From positions 1 through 47,405 of the forward strand of contig JAJPKM010000012.1 of NCBI GenBank assembly GCA_021323735.1: 47,405 nt of DNA, written 5' to 3'. A program made the translations under genes and the position numbers. The notes under the pieces were generated by a model. It made no database searches and was not told where the DNA came from. It was given only the letters and a program-made list of their open reading frames with translations. Positions 33,553-42,821 of this stretch are shown one piece after another (position 1 is the first letter of the stretch; each line of letters opens with the position of its first letter). The DNA comes from Gammaproteobacteria bacterium. Lineage in GTDB: Bacteria > Pseudomonadota > Gammaproteobacteria > Steroidobacterales > Steroidobacteraceae.

Positions 33553-36500
33553 TTACTCTACACGAACGAGATTGGCATAAGACAGCATCAGCCACTTCGT
33601 GCCCTGCCGCTCGAAATTGACTTGAATGCGGGCATGCGGGCCGTTGCCCTCGAAGTTCAAGACCACGCCGTCGCCGAATTTGGAATGCCGCACCCGGCTA
33701 CCCATGCGCATCGACGAGGACGGGGATTCATCCAAGGTGCTGCTGCGCTTCACGAAAACCGGGCGTGATACGGCCAGCCGCGGCCGCACCTCCTCGATGA
33801 GTTCCGGCGGCAGCTCGGCGATGAAGCGCGAGGGCTGACCGTAGGTGTCCACGCCGTACAGCCGCCGCTGTTCGGCATAGGTGATGTACAGATGCCGCAT
33901 GGCGCGTGTCGCACCCACGTAGCACAGCCGTCGCTCCTCCTCGAGCCCGGCCAGATCCGCCACCGAGCGCTGATGCGGGAACAGGCCGTCCTCCATGCCG
34001 GCGAGGAACACCACCGGGAATTCCAGCCCCTTGGCGGAATGCAGCGTCATCATCTGCACGCAATCGTCGTAGGCGTCGGCCTGACCTTCGCCCGACTCGA
34101 GCACCGCGTGGGCGAGGAAGGATTCCAGCGGCGACAGCTCGGTTTCAGCCTCCGTCTCCGGCGAAAATCCCCGCGCCGCACTGACCAGCTCCAACAGGTT
34201 CTCGATCCTGCCCTCGCCGCGCTCGCCTTTCTCCTTCTTGTAGTGTTCGATCAGGCCGCTCATCTGGATCACGTGATCGACCTGTTCATGCAGTTCCAGC
34301 CCCTGAACCTCGTGCCCCAGCTTGTCGATGAGCTGCATGAAGGATTGCAGCGCCTGCGCCGCGCGTTGCGGGAGCGCTCCCTGCACGCTGGCGGCAGCGC
34401 TGTTCCACAGCGAAATCGAGTTCGCGCGCGCGTAGTCGCGCACCAGATCCACGGTCCTCGCGCCGATGCCGCGCACCGGCAGGTTGACGACGCGCTCGAA
34501 CGACGTGTCATCCGCGCGACTCGCGATGAGGCGTAGATACGCCAGGGCATCCTTGATCTCCGCGCGCTCGAAGAAACGCAGGCCGCCATACACCCGGTAG
34601 GGCATGCGGGCATTCAAGAAGGCTTCCTCAAACACCCGCGATTGCGCATTCGAGCGGTACAGCACCGCCACCTCGCGCCGCGCACCGCCGCGCGAAACCC
34701 ATTCGCGGATGCGATTGACCACGAAGTCCGCTTCGTCGCGCTCATTGAAAGCGGCATACAGCCTGACGCGCTCGCCGTCTTCGCCGCTGGTCCACAGGGT
34801 CTTGCCGAGACGGCCGGCGTTGTTGGCGATCAGGGCGTTGGCGGCCTTCAGGATCGTGCCCGTGGATCGATAATTCTGTTCCAGCTTGTACAGCACGGCT
34901 TTCGGAAAATCGCGCCGGAACTGATTGAGGTTCTCCACCCGGGCTCCGCGCCATCGATATATCGAATTGTGCGTGACGACGCCGCCTGCGATGAAATTAT
35001 GGGTGCGCTCGACGTTGATGTCGTAGACCTCGGCGTCGTAGGTCTCGTACTCGATGCGCTCGACCACGTCGAATCGGCCGGAATCGACCACCATGACCAT
35101 CCCGCTGCGGATGCTGGCCGCCGTAATAAAGGGTAATGATTTCTCGAGCATATGCCCCTGAAGGACATAGTGGCCGTCGAGCCGTTCGCGAATGGCGCGA
35201 GCGATCGACATCAGTTCGTCGAAGTCGGCGCGCACGGTCTCGAAGCGCCAACTCAAGGACTGCGGCTTGGCGGCTCGGACCTTGAGACCCATGGCTTCAA
35301 GGACGGCGCGATCCTTGGACGAAACGCCCACCACGGAAATACGATGCATCGGCGTGCCGCCGCGCTTATCGCCGCACAGCGTGATGACGATGTTGCGGCG
35401 GCTGGAATTGCGGCTCTGCGGCTGATGGTGCGGCCGGTCGATATCCAGCGCCACTTCTTCGAGCAAGCGTTCGGCAGATACCAGCGTGTCCAGCGAGCTG
35501 AATATCCGCCGCAAATGGCCGGCGTCGTGTACGAAACCGTTGCGGGCTTTGCCTTTGCGTGAAACGAAGGGACAGGTCGGCAGGCCGAAGCGCAGCGAAG
35601 TCACCACCTCGTCAATGCGTGCTTCATGCTCGCTTGAGTGGGTGCGGATGACCCACAGCGCGTCGGCATGCTCCTGGAGTGAGCGTTGCTTGAAGCCCAC
35701 CATGGGCCTCGCCTGACCCTCCGTGTATACCTGCGAGGTGCCGAGCCGGAAGCCCACGCCTTCCTTGTGCATGAGGTACAAGAAATAAGTCTGGGGCGTC
35801 TCGCCGAGTACGTAGCCGGCGAAGTGGACGTGCTCGGGCGTGCTTTTGACGACGGCGCCGGAGCGCAGATGCAGGCACACCAGCTGTCCCCGGCGTCGCT
35901 TCGCGAAGCACTCGGTCACGCGGGCCGGACGTAGATCACCGCTGCCGTAGTTCGACAGTACAGAATCGCCGGGGACGATGGATTCGATGGCACGCTTCGC
36001 GCCGTCGCCCATCGTAACTTGTGTCCCTGCCGCCAGACATTGATCGTCATCACCGACGACAAACGGCATGCCGTCCGGATTGGCGAGCAGCATGAGCCAT
36101 TTATACTGAATGGCATTGGTGTCCTGAAATTCATCCACCAGCACGTGCTTGAAGCGCGTGCGGTAGTGCTGCAGCAACGCGGGGTTGTCGCGCCACAGTT
36201 CGAAGGCGCGCAGCAGCAGTTCGGCGAAATCCACCACGCCGGCCCGCTGACAGGCGTCTTCGTAGGCTTGGTAGATTTTGATCAATTGCCGCCGCGTCGG
36301 ATCGCCGTCGTCCTTGATGTGCTTGGGACGGTGGCCTTCATCCTTCTGGGCATTGATGAACCAAAGAATCTCCCGCGGTATCCAGCGGGTTTCGTCCAAA
36401 TCGAGGGCCTTCAGGACCTTGCGCAGCACCCGCGCCTGGTCTTCGGAATCCAATATCTGAAAGCTTTGCGGCAGACCCGCTTCACGCCAGTGGATGCGCA

Positions 36501-36792
36501 GCAATCGGTGCGCCAAACCGTGGAAGGTTCCCAGCCACATCGCACCGCCGGGCAATCCCAGCAGTGTTTCGATGCGGCTGCGCATTTCCGCGGCGGCCTT
36601 GTTGGTGAAGGTGACGGCTAGGATGCCATTGGGCGATGCACCCTCGACCTGGATCAGCCAAGCCACGCGGTGGACGAGTACCCGCGTTTTGCCGCTGCCC
36701 GCACCGGCCAATACCAGTGCGGGTCCCAAGGGCGAGGCGACCGCCTGGCGCTGATCGTCGTTCAGGCCGTCAAGAAGATGAGATACGTCCAT
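33553..36792 (-). CDS. uvrD: DNA helicase II (UvrD) with an in-frame intein
   Basis: A 1079-residue SF1A helicase precursor; without the 358-residue intein the protein is 721 residues, the normal UvrD length. Walker A is GAGSGKT (about 30-36), then TFTNKAAAEMRSRI, the DEFQDT Walker B (220-225), and the motif III GDDDQ-SIYRWRGA that the intein splits. C-terminal motifs (LEQNYRST, LHSAKGLEFPVVFLAG, VGATRA) and the UvrD-type C-terminal KFGDGVVLNFEGNG domain are present. UvrD unwinds DNA in nucleotide-excision and mismatch repair. The upstream region shows TACAAT (36803-36808) about 10 nt before the ATG and no LexA box. Confidence 0.95.
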   Translation of the reverse strand: MDVSHLLDGLNDDQRQAVASPLGPALVLAGAGSGKTRVLVHRVAWLIQVEGASPNGILAVTFTNKAAAEMRSRIETLLGLPGGAMWLGTFHGLAHRLLRIHWREAGLPQSFQILDSEDQARVLRKVLKALDLDETRWIPREILWFINAQKDEGHRPKHIKDDGDPTRRQLIKIYQAYEDACQRAGVVDFAELLLRAFELWRDNPALLQHYRTRFKHVLVDEFQDTNAIQYKWLMLLANPDGMPFVVGDDDQCLAAGTQVTMGDGAKRAIESIVPGDSVLSNYGSGDLRPARVTECFAKRRRGQLVCLHLRSGAVVKSTPEHVHFAGYVLGETPQTYFLYLMHKEGVGFRLGTSQVYTEGQARPMVGFKQRSLQEHADALWVIRTHSSEHEARIDEVVTSLRFGLPTCPFVSRKGKARNGFVHDAGHLRRIFSSLDTLVSAERLLEEVALDIDRPHHQPQSRNSSRRNIVITLCGDKRGGTPMHRISVVGVSSKDRAVLEAMGLKVRAAKPQSLSWRFETVRADFDELMSIARAIRERLDGHYVLQGHMLEKSLPFITAASIRSGMVMVVDSGRFDVVERIEYETYDAEVYDINVERTHNFIAGGVVTHNSIYRWRGARVENLNQFRRDFPKAVLYKLEQNYRSTGTILKAANALIANNAGRLGKTLWTSGEDGERVRLYAAFNERDEADFVVNRIREWVSRGGARREVAVLYRSNAQSRVFEEAFLNARMPYRVYGGLRFFERAEIKDALAYLRLIASRADDTSFERVVNLPVRGIGARTVDLVRDYARANSISLWNSAAASVQGALPQRAAQALQSFMQLIDKLGHEVQGLELHEQVDHVIQMSGLIEHYKKEKGERGEGRIENLLELVSAARGFSPETEAETELSPLESFLAHAVLESGEGQADAYDDCVQMMTLHSAKGLEFPVVFLAGMEDGLFPHQRSVADLAGLEEERRLCYVGATRAMRHLYITYAEQRRLYGVDTYGQPSRFIAELPPELIEEVRPRLAVSRPVFVKRSSTLDESPSSSMRMGSRVRHSKFGDGVVLNFEGNGPHARIQVNFERQGTKWLMLSYANLVRVE
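34966..36039 (-). mobile_element. intein inserted in the uvrD motif III
   Basis: A 358-residue intein lies between Q251 and the Ser that resumes the helicase. Residue 1 is Cys (CLAAGTQVTMGDGAKRAIES), block B is GAVVKSTPEHVHFAG with the TxxH histidine, and the end is YDINVERTHNFIAGGVVTHN with penultimate His and terminal Asn; +1 is Ser. All splicing residues are present. The central part (about residues 84-230) replaces a typical homing-endonuclease region; I see no LAGLIDADG motif. Confidence 0.93.
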
Positions 36793-36916
36793 AAGGGCGC
36801 GGATTGTACTGCACGTTCCGCCCGCGCTGCTTCTTGCATTTCAAGAGATTTTAGCCCGAACTATTCGCAAACGACCCATCCATGTGCAAAGGTTGATCCG
36901 CCCCTTCGGTGAACTC

Positions 36917-37993
36917 TTACGTTGCCTGTGAATTCTTCAGGTTAGGGCTGCTTTCCTCGGCAAATTCAATCAACGCGAGCGCCAGGGAAAGCACCACGGG
37001 CCCCGCGATCACGCCGATGGCGCCGAACGCCGGAATACCGCCCAAAACACCGACGAACACGGCCAGCGCGGAGATCCTGGCCCGGCCGGATATGAGGATG
37101 GGCCGCACGACATTGTCCAGACCGCTCAAGCCCGCTCCCCACACCAACAAAAATATGCCCCAGCCCCAGTGCTTTTCAAAGAATAGCCAGAGCACGGCCG
37201 GTATCCACACGAAAGCCGAGCCGCCCACCGGCAGCAAGGACAGCAGGGCCGCCAGCACGCCGAACACCACGGGCGAGGGCAGGCCGACGATCCAGAAGCC
37301 GATGGCGATGAACAGCCCTTGTAGCAATGCGGTCACCGTGGTGCCGTACACGATCGCGCGGGTGACTGCGCTCAATTGAGTGAACAGCCGTTGCTTGCGG
37401 TCTTCGGCCATCGGAATCAGCCGCCTGCCTCGCGCGATCATGGCGTCGCCGTCGCGCAGGAAAAAGAACAGCAGGAATAACATGATGGCAAAGGACAGCA
37501 GCGATCCGAGCGCACCCAAGAAAAACGAGCCGCCCCAGCTCGCGGCGCGCTGCATTACCTCGCGCGTCCCGGATACCAGCCAGGACTGCAGCTGTTCGGC
37601 GGAGATGGCGGCGTGTGCCTGCAGCCAGGTATTGATTCGGGCGATCCAGGGAAACTGCTGCAGATCCGAGAACGACTTAATATCCATGTCGGTCGCCGAT
37701 TGTTGCACCTGCTTGAGCAGGGCGGAAATCTGCGACACGAACTCGACCGAGAGCGCGCTCAAGGGCAAGAGAATGACGATGGGCGCCAGCGCGGTGAGCA
37801 CCGCGGCGCTCAAGCTCGTGCCTTTGAAGCGGTGCCGCCAGCGAATATTCACGGGAAACAGCAGGAAGGCGAGGAAGGCCGCCCAGGTCATCGGCAGGGC
37901 AAAGGGCTTGAAGATCAGCAGCAGCGAATAACCCAAGATCGCGGCCACGACAAGGGCGAATACCCGAGAATAAAAACCAGGTGTGGCGGGCAT
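36917..37993 (-). CDS. AI-2E family transporter (permease)
   Basis: A 358-residue inner-membrane protein of the AI-2E/PerM (UPF0118) family with about eight hydrophobic segments in the usual two blocks. The conserved core includes LLSLLPVGGSAFVWIPA, GLDNVVRPILISG and FGAIGVIAGPVVLSLALALIEF. Members include AI-2 exporters, Na+/H+ antiporters and uncharacterised permeases, so the substrate is open. It diverges from the S9 peptidase gene. Confidence 0.9.
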   Translation of the reverse strand: MPATPGFYSRVFALVVAAILGYSLLLIFKPFALPMTWAAFLAFLLFPVNIRWRHRFKGTSLSAAVLTALAPIVILLPLSALSVEFVSQISALLKQVQQSATDMDIKSFSDLQQFPWIARINTWLQAHAAISAEQLQSWLVSGTREVMQRAASWGGSFFLGALGSLLSFAIMLFLLFFFLRDGDAMIARGRRLIPMAEDRKQRLFTQLSAVTRAIVYGTTVTALLQGLFIAIGFWIVGLPSPVVFGVLAALLSLLPVGGSAFVWIPAVLWLFFEKHWGWGIFLLVWGAGLSGLDNVVRPILISGRARISALAVFVGVLGGIPAFGAIGVIAGPVVLSLALALIEFAEESSPNLKNSQAT

Positions 37994-38070
37994 GAGAACA
38001 TCCTAACATTCGGTGTGCATTCACGCGGAACAGTCAGACAATCTCCTGGGAGACACCCATTAGCAGCATC

Positions 38071-40098
38071 GTGCGATCGACAACCACTGCCGCGGCAGCC
38101 GTCGGCGGCCTTCTATTCGGGCTGGGGACCGCGATGACGGCGAACAGCGACGCGGCGCCTATCACGGCACCCTATGGGTCGTGGGCTTCGCCATTGAGTG
38201 CCGAGGCCCTTGCGGCCGGTGGAATTTACTTCGGCGATCTGCGCAATGCAGACGGGGAACTGTATTGGACCGAAAACGTCCCGGCGGCCGCAGGCGCGAT
38301 GGCGCTGTTCGGCCTGAAGAAGGGCGTGGCCGCACCCGTCACCCCGGCGGACGCCAACGTGCGAACGCGTGTGCACGAGTACGGCGGAGCGCCGTTCATC
38401 GTGGCCGGCGGCACCATTTACTACAGTCAATTCTCCGATCAGCGCCTGTACGCGCTGAAGCCGGGCGGCAGTGCGGTGCCCGTGACGCCGCCGAACTACC
38501 GCTACGCCGATTGCGTCGTGCAGCCCGGTGCCGGCGGCGCGGCCGCGGCGCTCATCTGCGTGCGCGAAGATCACACCGACCCCAAGAATGTGCGCAACAC
38601 CCTGGTGCGCCTGAGCCTGCCAGTGGCCGGAGCCGGCGAGGTGCTGTTCGAGGGCACCGACTTCGTGGCGTACCCGCGCCTCCGTCCCGACGGCCGAAGG
38701 CTCGCCTTCATTGCCTGGAATCATCCCAACATGCCATGGGATGGGACCGAACTGCGTGTGGCCGAACTCACGCCGCAGGGCTTGAAGGCGCCGAAGCTGG
38801 TCGCCGGCGGCGCGGCAGAATCCGTGCTGGAGCCGCAGTGGGATCGTGACGGAACGCTGTACTTTATTTCAGATCGAAGCGGCTTTTGGAACCTGTATGC
38901 GCAGCGCGATGAGGGAGTGCATGCCGTATGGCCGCGCGCCGCCGAATTCGCGGGCCCCTTGTGGACCTTCGGCCAGTCGAACTATGTGCTCCTCGGCGAT
39001 GGCCGCGCGGTGGTGCGCTTCGGTGAGCAAGGCATTGACCGGCTCGCCGTCGTCGACCTCAAAGCCGGTACGGCACGCGTGCTCGATCTGCCCTATGTGG
39101 AATTCTCGCACCTGACCGCGATCGATGCGGGGCACATCGCGGCAATCGCCGAGGCCTCGACCGCAACCTTGTCCATCATCCGTATCGACCTCGCCACGCC
39201 CACGCCTACGGCCACGACCCTGCGCAGCGCCGGTCAATCGCCGCTGGCACCTGAGGCCGTGTCGCTCGGCCAGCCCATCGATTTTCCGAGCGCCCAGGGA
39301 CGTACCGCGCATGCGTTTTATTATCCGCCGGCGAATCCACGCTACCGAGGTACGCCGGGTACTCTGCCGCCGTTGCTGGCATTCGTACACGGCGGCCCCA
39401 CCGGGCAGGCCTCGCCGGCGCTGCGCCAGGGCGTGCAGTTCTGGACCAGCCGCGGATTTGCGGTGGTGGATGTCAACTACGGCGGCAGTTCGGGCTACGG
39501 GCGCGCCTACCGGCAGGAATTGAACGGCAAGTGGGGCGTGGTCGACGCCGAGGATGTCATTGCCGCGGTTCATTTTCTGGTGGCGTCCAAGCGCGCCGAC
39601 CCTAAGCGCACCGCCATCAGCGGCGGCAGCGCCGGCGGCTACACCGTTCTTGTGGCTTTGAGCACCAGCGATGTGTTCCGCGCGGGGGCCGACCGTTTCG
39701 GCATATCCGACATGACCGCGCTGGCGCGCGACACGCATAAATTCGAGAGCCGCTACTTGGATTCACTGATCGGACCGCTGCCGCAGGCGCAGGCGATCTA
39801 CGACAGCCGGTCGCCGTTGAATCATCTGGATGGATTCAAGGTGCCGGTGATCGTGCTGCAGGGGGCCGATGATCCCATCGTGCCGCCGAATCAATCGGAG
39901 CGCATTGTCGAAGCGCTGCGCGCGCGGCACGTGCCGGTGGCCTATGTGCTGTATCCGGGCGAGGGCCATGGTTTTCGCAAACCCGAAAACATCGTCAATT
40001 CATTGCACGCCGAGTTATCGTTCTATGGGCAAGTTTTTGGTTTCAAGCCCGCGGATCAGCTGCCGCCTCTGAAGATAGAAGGTTTGCCGCGGACATGA
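38071..40098 (+). CDS. S9-family prolyl oligopeptidase-like peptidase
   Basis: A 675-residue protein: signal peptide (to about residue 28), N-terminal beta-propeller (about 40-410) and C-terminal alpha/beta-hydrolase. The catalytic triad is visible as S520 (GGSAGGY), D600/601 (ADDPIVPPNQS) and H633 (GEGHGFR). It probably cleaves peptides in the periplasm. GTG at 38071 is a possible start, but GGGAG lies 6 nt before an in-frame ATT at 38059, a rare start codon; the GTG is 20 nt from that site. It may partner with the peptide transporters in this window. Confidence 0.9.
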   Translation: MRSTTTAAAAVGGLLFGLGTAMTANSDAAPITAPYGSWASPLSAEALAAGGIYFGDLRNADGELYWTENVPAAAGAMALFGLKKGVAAPVTPADANVRTRVHEYGGAPFIVAGGTIYYSQFSDQRLYALKPGGSAVPVTPPNYRYADCVVQPGAGGAAAALICVREDHTDPKNVRNTLVRLSLPVAGAGEVLFEGTDFVAYPRLRPDGRRLAFIAWNHPNMPWDGTELRVAELTPQGLKAPKLVAGGAAESVLEPQWDRDGTLYFISDRSGFWNLYAQRDEGVHAVWPRAAEFAGPLWTFGQSNYVLLGDGRAVVRFGEQGIDRLAVVDLKAGTARVLDLPYVEFSHLTAIDAGHIAAIAEASTATLSIIRIDLATPTPTATTLRSAGQSPLAPEAVSLGQPIDFPSAQGRTAHAFYYPPANPRYRGTPGTLPPLLAFVHGGPTGQASPALRQGVQFWTSRGFAVVDVNYGGSSGYGRAYRQELNGKWGVVDAEDVIAAVHFLVASKRADPKRTAISGGSAGGYTVLVALSTSDVFRAGADRFGISDMTALARDTHKFESRYLDSLIGPLPQAQAIYDSRSPLNHLDGFKVPVIVLQGADDPIVPPNQSERIVEALRARHVPVAYVLYPGEGHGFRKPENIVNSLHAELSFYGQVFGFKPADQLPPLKIEGLPRT

Positions 40099-40258
40099 CC
40101 GGAGGCGGCGCCGGCAGACGGGTCGGCTGGGTGAGCGCTGCGGGCATGGTGTGCGGAGGCTCGATGGTCTCGAATGGCGAATATGCCGGAGCTGCAAATT
40201 CGGCGTTATCCGGCCACGCGTCGTGCTTAGCGCCTAGGGAATCGCCGCTGCCGACGCG

Positions 40259-41170
40259 TCAGCCGCGAAGAATGAAGTAGTGATCGACGATCAGCGCGGC
40301 GAACAGCAGCATCAAGTAGGTGATGGAAAACCGGAATGTCCGTATGGGCAGGTCCGCGCGTAGGCCTCGATTCAGCGCCACCACGAAGTACAGGAATCGC
40401 GCATTGAGGGCGAGCGCGGCGGCGAGATAAATCAGTCCGCTCATGCCGGTAAGATAGGGCAGCAGCGTGGTCAAGATCAGCAGGATGGTGTACAGCACGA
40501 TCTGCAGGCGGGTGTAGGGAATGCCGTGCGTGACGGGCAGCATCGGTATGCCCACCTTAGCGTAGTCGTCGCGTCTCGCGATCGCCAGGGCCCAAAAATG
40601 CGGCGGTGTCCAGGTGAAGACGATCAGGAACAGCACCAGGGCATTCGGGTCGATGGTATGGGTTACCGCGGCCCAGCCCAGGATGGGCGGCGCGGCCCCG
40701 GCGGCACCGCCGATCACGATGTTCTGCGGTGTCGCGCGCTTCAGCCACAGGGTGTACACCATGGCGTAGCCGATCAAGGAGCAGAAGGTCAATGCCGCAG
40801 TCAGCCCGTTGACCCGCACCGCGAGAATCAGCATGGAGGCGGCTCCGAGCAGGACGGCAAACACCAGTGCATGGCGCTCGCTCATATGCCCCGTGGGCAG
40901 AGGCCTGCGGCGCGTGCGATTCATCTGTCCATCGATGCGCCGATCGAGAATATGATTGAAGGCAGCCGCGGAGCCCGATGCCAGCGCAATGCCCAGCGAT
41001 CCGAAAATCAGCGCCGGCAGCGGAACCCAGCCGGGCGATGCCAGGACCATGCCGACGATGGCGGTAAAGACGATGAGCAGGCTCACCTTGGGCTTGGTCA
41101 GCTCCAAGTAGTCCCGCCAGCGGCCGTGGCCGACTTCGGCAAGGGGCGGATTATCGGGTACGGTGGCCAT
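40259..41170 (-). CDS. ctaB: protoheme IX farnesyltransferase (heme O synthase)
   Basis: A 303-residue UbiA-superfamily membrane enzyme with nine hydrophobic segments that attaches farnesyl to protoheme, the first step to heme A. Both aspartate-rich loops are visible: NHILDRRID and the DDYAKVG segment after TPPHFWALAIARR. Last gene of the SURF1-ctaA-ctaB operon, 12 nt after ctaA. The 160 bp between its stop and the S9 peptidase stop carries no gene. Confidence 0.96.
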   Translation of the reverse strand: MATVPDNPPLAEVGHGRWRDYLELTKPKVSLLIVFTAIVGMVLASPGWVPLPALIFGSLGIALASGSAAAFNHILDRRIDGQMNRTRRRPLPTGHMSERHALVFAVLLGAASMLILAVRVNGLTAALTFCSLIGYAMVYTLWLKRATPQNIVIGGAAGAAPPILGWAAVTHTIDPNALVLFLIVFTWTPPHFWALAIARRDDYAKVGIPMLPVTHGIPYTRLQIVLYTILLILTTLLPYLTGMSGLIYLAAALALNARFLYFVVALNRGLRADLPIRTFRFSITYLMLLFAALIVDHYFILRG

Positions 41171-41182
41171 GGTGCAAGGGTA

Positions 41183-42214
41183 TCACGCCGACCCTGCAAA
41201 TCCGGCCGCGGCCGGTGCCTGCGGAGCCGCCGCTTTCGGATGAACAGATTCCGGCTTGGCGAGATTCGGCCAGAGCAGGCGCAATAAAGTCACTGTACAA
41301 ATAACGAGCAGCGCGGCGCCTGCATTATGCAAGGTGGCCAGCGGCAGCGGCAGCGCAAAATGCACCATCGCCACACCAATGCCGATCTGCAGCAGTACCG
41401 CGCCTACGAGCAGGGCGCCGATTGCCCTGAGGCGGCGGCCGGCCGCGCGCGCGCAGGTCAAGACTCCCACCACCATCAATACCGAGCCTGCGAGCAGTGC
41501 CCCCAATCGATGGGTCACGTGAATGGCCATGCGTGCAGGATTGGGCAGCACTCCACCGGTGTAGTCGATATCCAGGCCTCGCCAGAGCACGAAGGCGTCC
41601 CGGAAGTCCATGCGCGGCCACCAAGACTGCTGGCAGGTCGGCAGATCCGGGCAGGCCACGGCGGCATAGTTGGTGCTGGTCCATCCGCCGAGAAAAATCT
41701 GGATGCCGAGCGCCGCCAGCGCGCCCAGCGCGAAGGGCCGCAAGCTCCTTTCGCGAGCCGACAAATCGCCGTGCGTTGGAGTGAGCGACAACCACCACAG
41801 CGTGCCGAGCGTGGTGAGGCCGCCCAGCAAGTGCGCCGTGACGATCAAAGGCTTCAGCAGCAGAGTGACCGTCAAGGCACCCAAGGCGCCTTGCAGGCAG
41901 ATGAGCACGAACAGAAGTACCACGATGGCCACGGGCTGCTTAAGGTCCTTGCGATGGTGCACCGCATATATCAAGAGACCGACGACGATGAGTCCCAAGG
42001 TGGAGGCAAAGTAGCGATGAATCATTTCATGCAAGGCTTTGCTGAAATTTTGCTCAGGGGGGTAGATGTGACCGTAGCATCCAGGCCAGTCCGGGCAGCC
42101 TAACCCGGCATCGGTGAGTCGAACCCACGCCCCAAGCACCACCACCACCGCGGCCAGCAGGGCACCTGCCAGCGCCAGCCGGCGAAACCACGGGAGTGCG
42201 CGTTGCGGATCCAC
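41183..42214 (-). CDS. ctaA: heme A synthase (COX15/CtaA)
   Basis: A 343-residue, eight-helix membrane enzyme that oxidises heme O to heme A. The four axial-ligand histidines are visible in HEMIHRY, AHLLGG, HVTHRLG and LHNAGA, and DAGLGCPDWPGC shows the cysteine pair used in the type of CtaA with two Cys loops (also ACPDLPTC). It lies 4 nt after the CxxxC gene and 12 nt before ctaB. Function follows from the adjacent cox genes. Confidence 0.96.
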   Translation of the reverse strand: MDPQRALPWFRRLALAGALLAAVVVVLGAWVRLTDAGLGCPDWPGCYGHIYPPEQNFSKALHEMIHRYFASTLGLIVVGLLIYAVHHRKDLKQPVAIVVLLFVLICLQGALGALTVTLLLKPLIVTAHLLGGLTTLGTLWWLSLTPTHGDLSARERSLRPFALGALAALGIQIFLGGWTSTNYAAVACPDLPTCQQSWWPRMDFRDAFVLWRGLDIDYTGGVLPNPARMAIHVTHRLGALLAGSVLMVVGVLTCARAAGRRLRAIGALLVGAVLLQIGIGVAMVHFALPLPLATLHNAGAALLVICTVTLLRLLWPNLAKPESVHPKAAAPQAPAAAGFAGSA

Positions 42215-42218
42215 AGGA

Positions 42219-42821
42219 TCAACCGATGGAAGAGAGGCGCAGCAGGCGCTTCATGTCGTCGAGCATGCCCTTAGGCTTGGCTTCGGGGGCATAGAACATC
42301 ATGAGATTGCCCAGGGGATCGATCAAATAAACCCGATGGGCATTCACTGCATCCGAAGGGTCAGGCAGCAGGGCCAGCAAAGGTTCATCCGCGGGACTCA
42401 AGCGAACGGTGATCAGGTCCGGGTGCGCGGCCTTGAGCTCTTGCAGGTCGCAGCAGTCGTCATCGCCGATGAACACCCGCTGCACGCGGCCCATTTCGCG
42501 ATCGAGCGCCAGGCGAACCTGGCGTGTGTCGTACAGATGCCGGCGGCATTCCTCGTCGCAGCGGCCGCGCTGCGCATACAAGAAGGTCCACTTGCCCTTG
42601 AGGAATTGCGGTGAAGTAGCTCCGGTGCCCAAGAGCGGCAATACCAAGGCAGGGAGCGGCCTGGCAGGAACGATTAATTCGCCTGCGTTCACGCGGCCGC
42701 CAGGGTGCCAATCCCTTGCATAGTACAAATAAAAAGACAGGCCTAAGGGGGCGAAGAACATCAGTGCCACGCCCACCAATAGGCGTCGCTGCCGGCGATT
42801 CTGTGCGCTGAGTTCACTCAT
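42219..42821 (-). CDS. membrane-anchored thioredoxin-fold protein with CxxxC (cytochrome oxidase assembly)
   Basis: A 200-residue protein with one N-terminal membrane helix (about 14-33) and a thioredoxin-like periplasmic domain. It carries CDEECRR, a CxxxC pair at the place of the SCO copper site, but the second metal histidine typical of SCO is not evident. A further CC pair is in DDDCCDLQELK. Its position between SURF1 and ctaA indicates a role in cytochrome oxidase biogenesis, such as thiol reduction or copper delivery. Start overlaps the SURF1 stop as ATGA. Functional role is inferred from context. Confidence 0.75.
   Translation of the reverse strand: MSELSAQNRRQRRLLVGVALMFFAPLGLSFYLYYARDWHPGGRVNAGELIVPARPLPALVLPLLGTGATSPQFLKGKWTFLYAQRGRCDEECRRHLYDTRQVRLALDREMGRVQRVFIGDDDCCDLQELKAAHPDLITVRLSPADEPLLALLPDPSDAVNAHRVYLIDPLGNLMMFYAPEAKPKGMLDDMKRLLRLSSIG

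Noticed and set aside
36793-36870. LexA box in front of uvrD
   Set aside because: No CTG-N10-CAG dyad is present between the ATG and the next gene, although uvrD is SOS-regulated in some bacteria.
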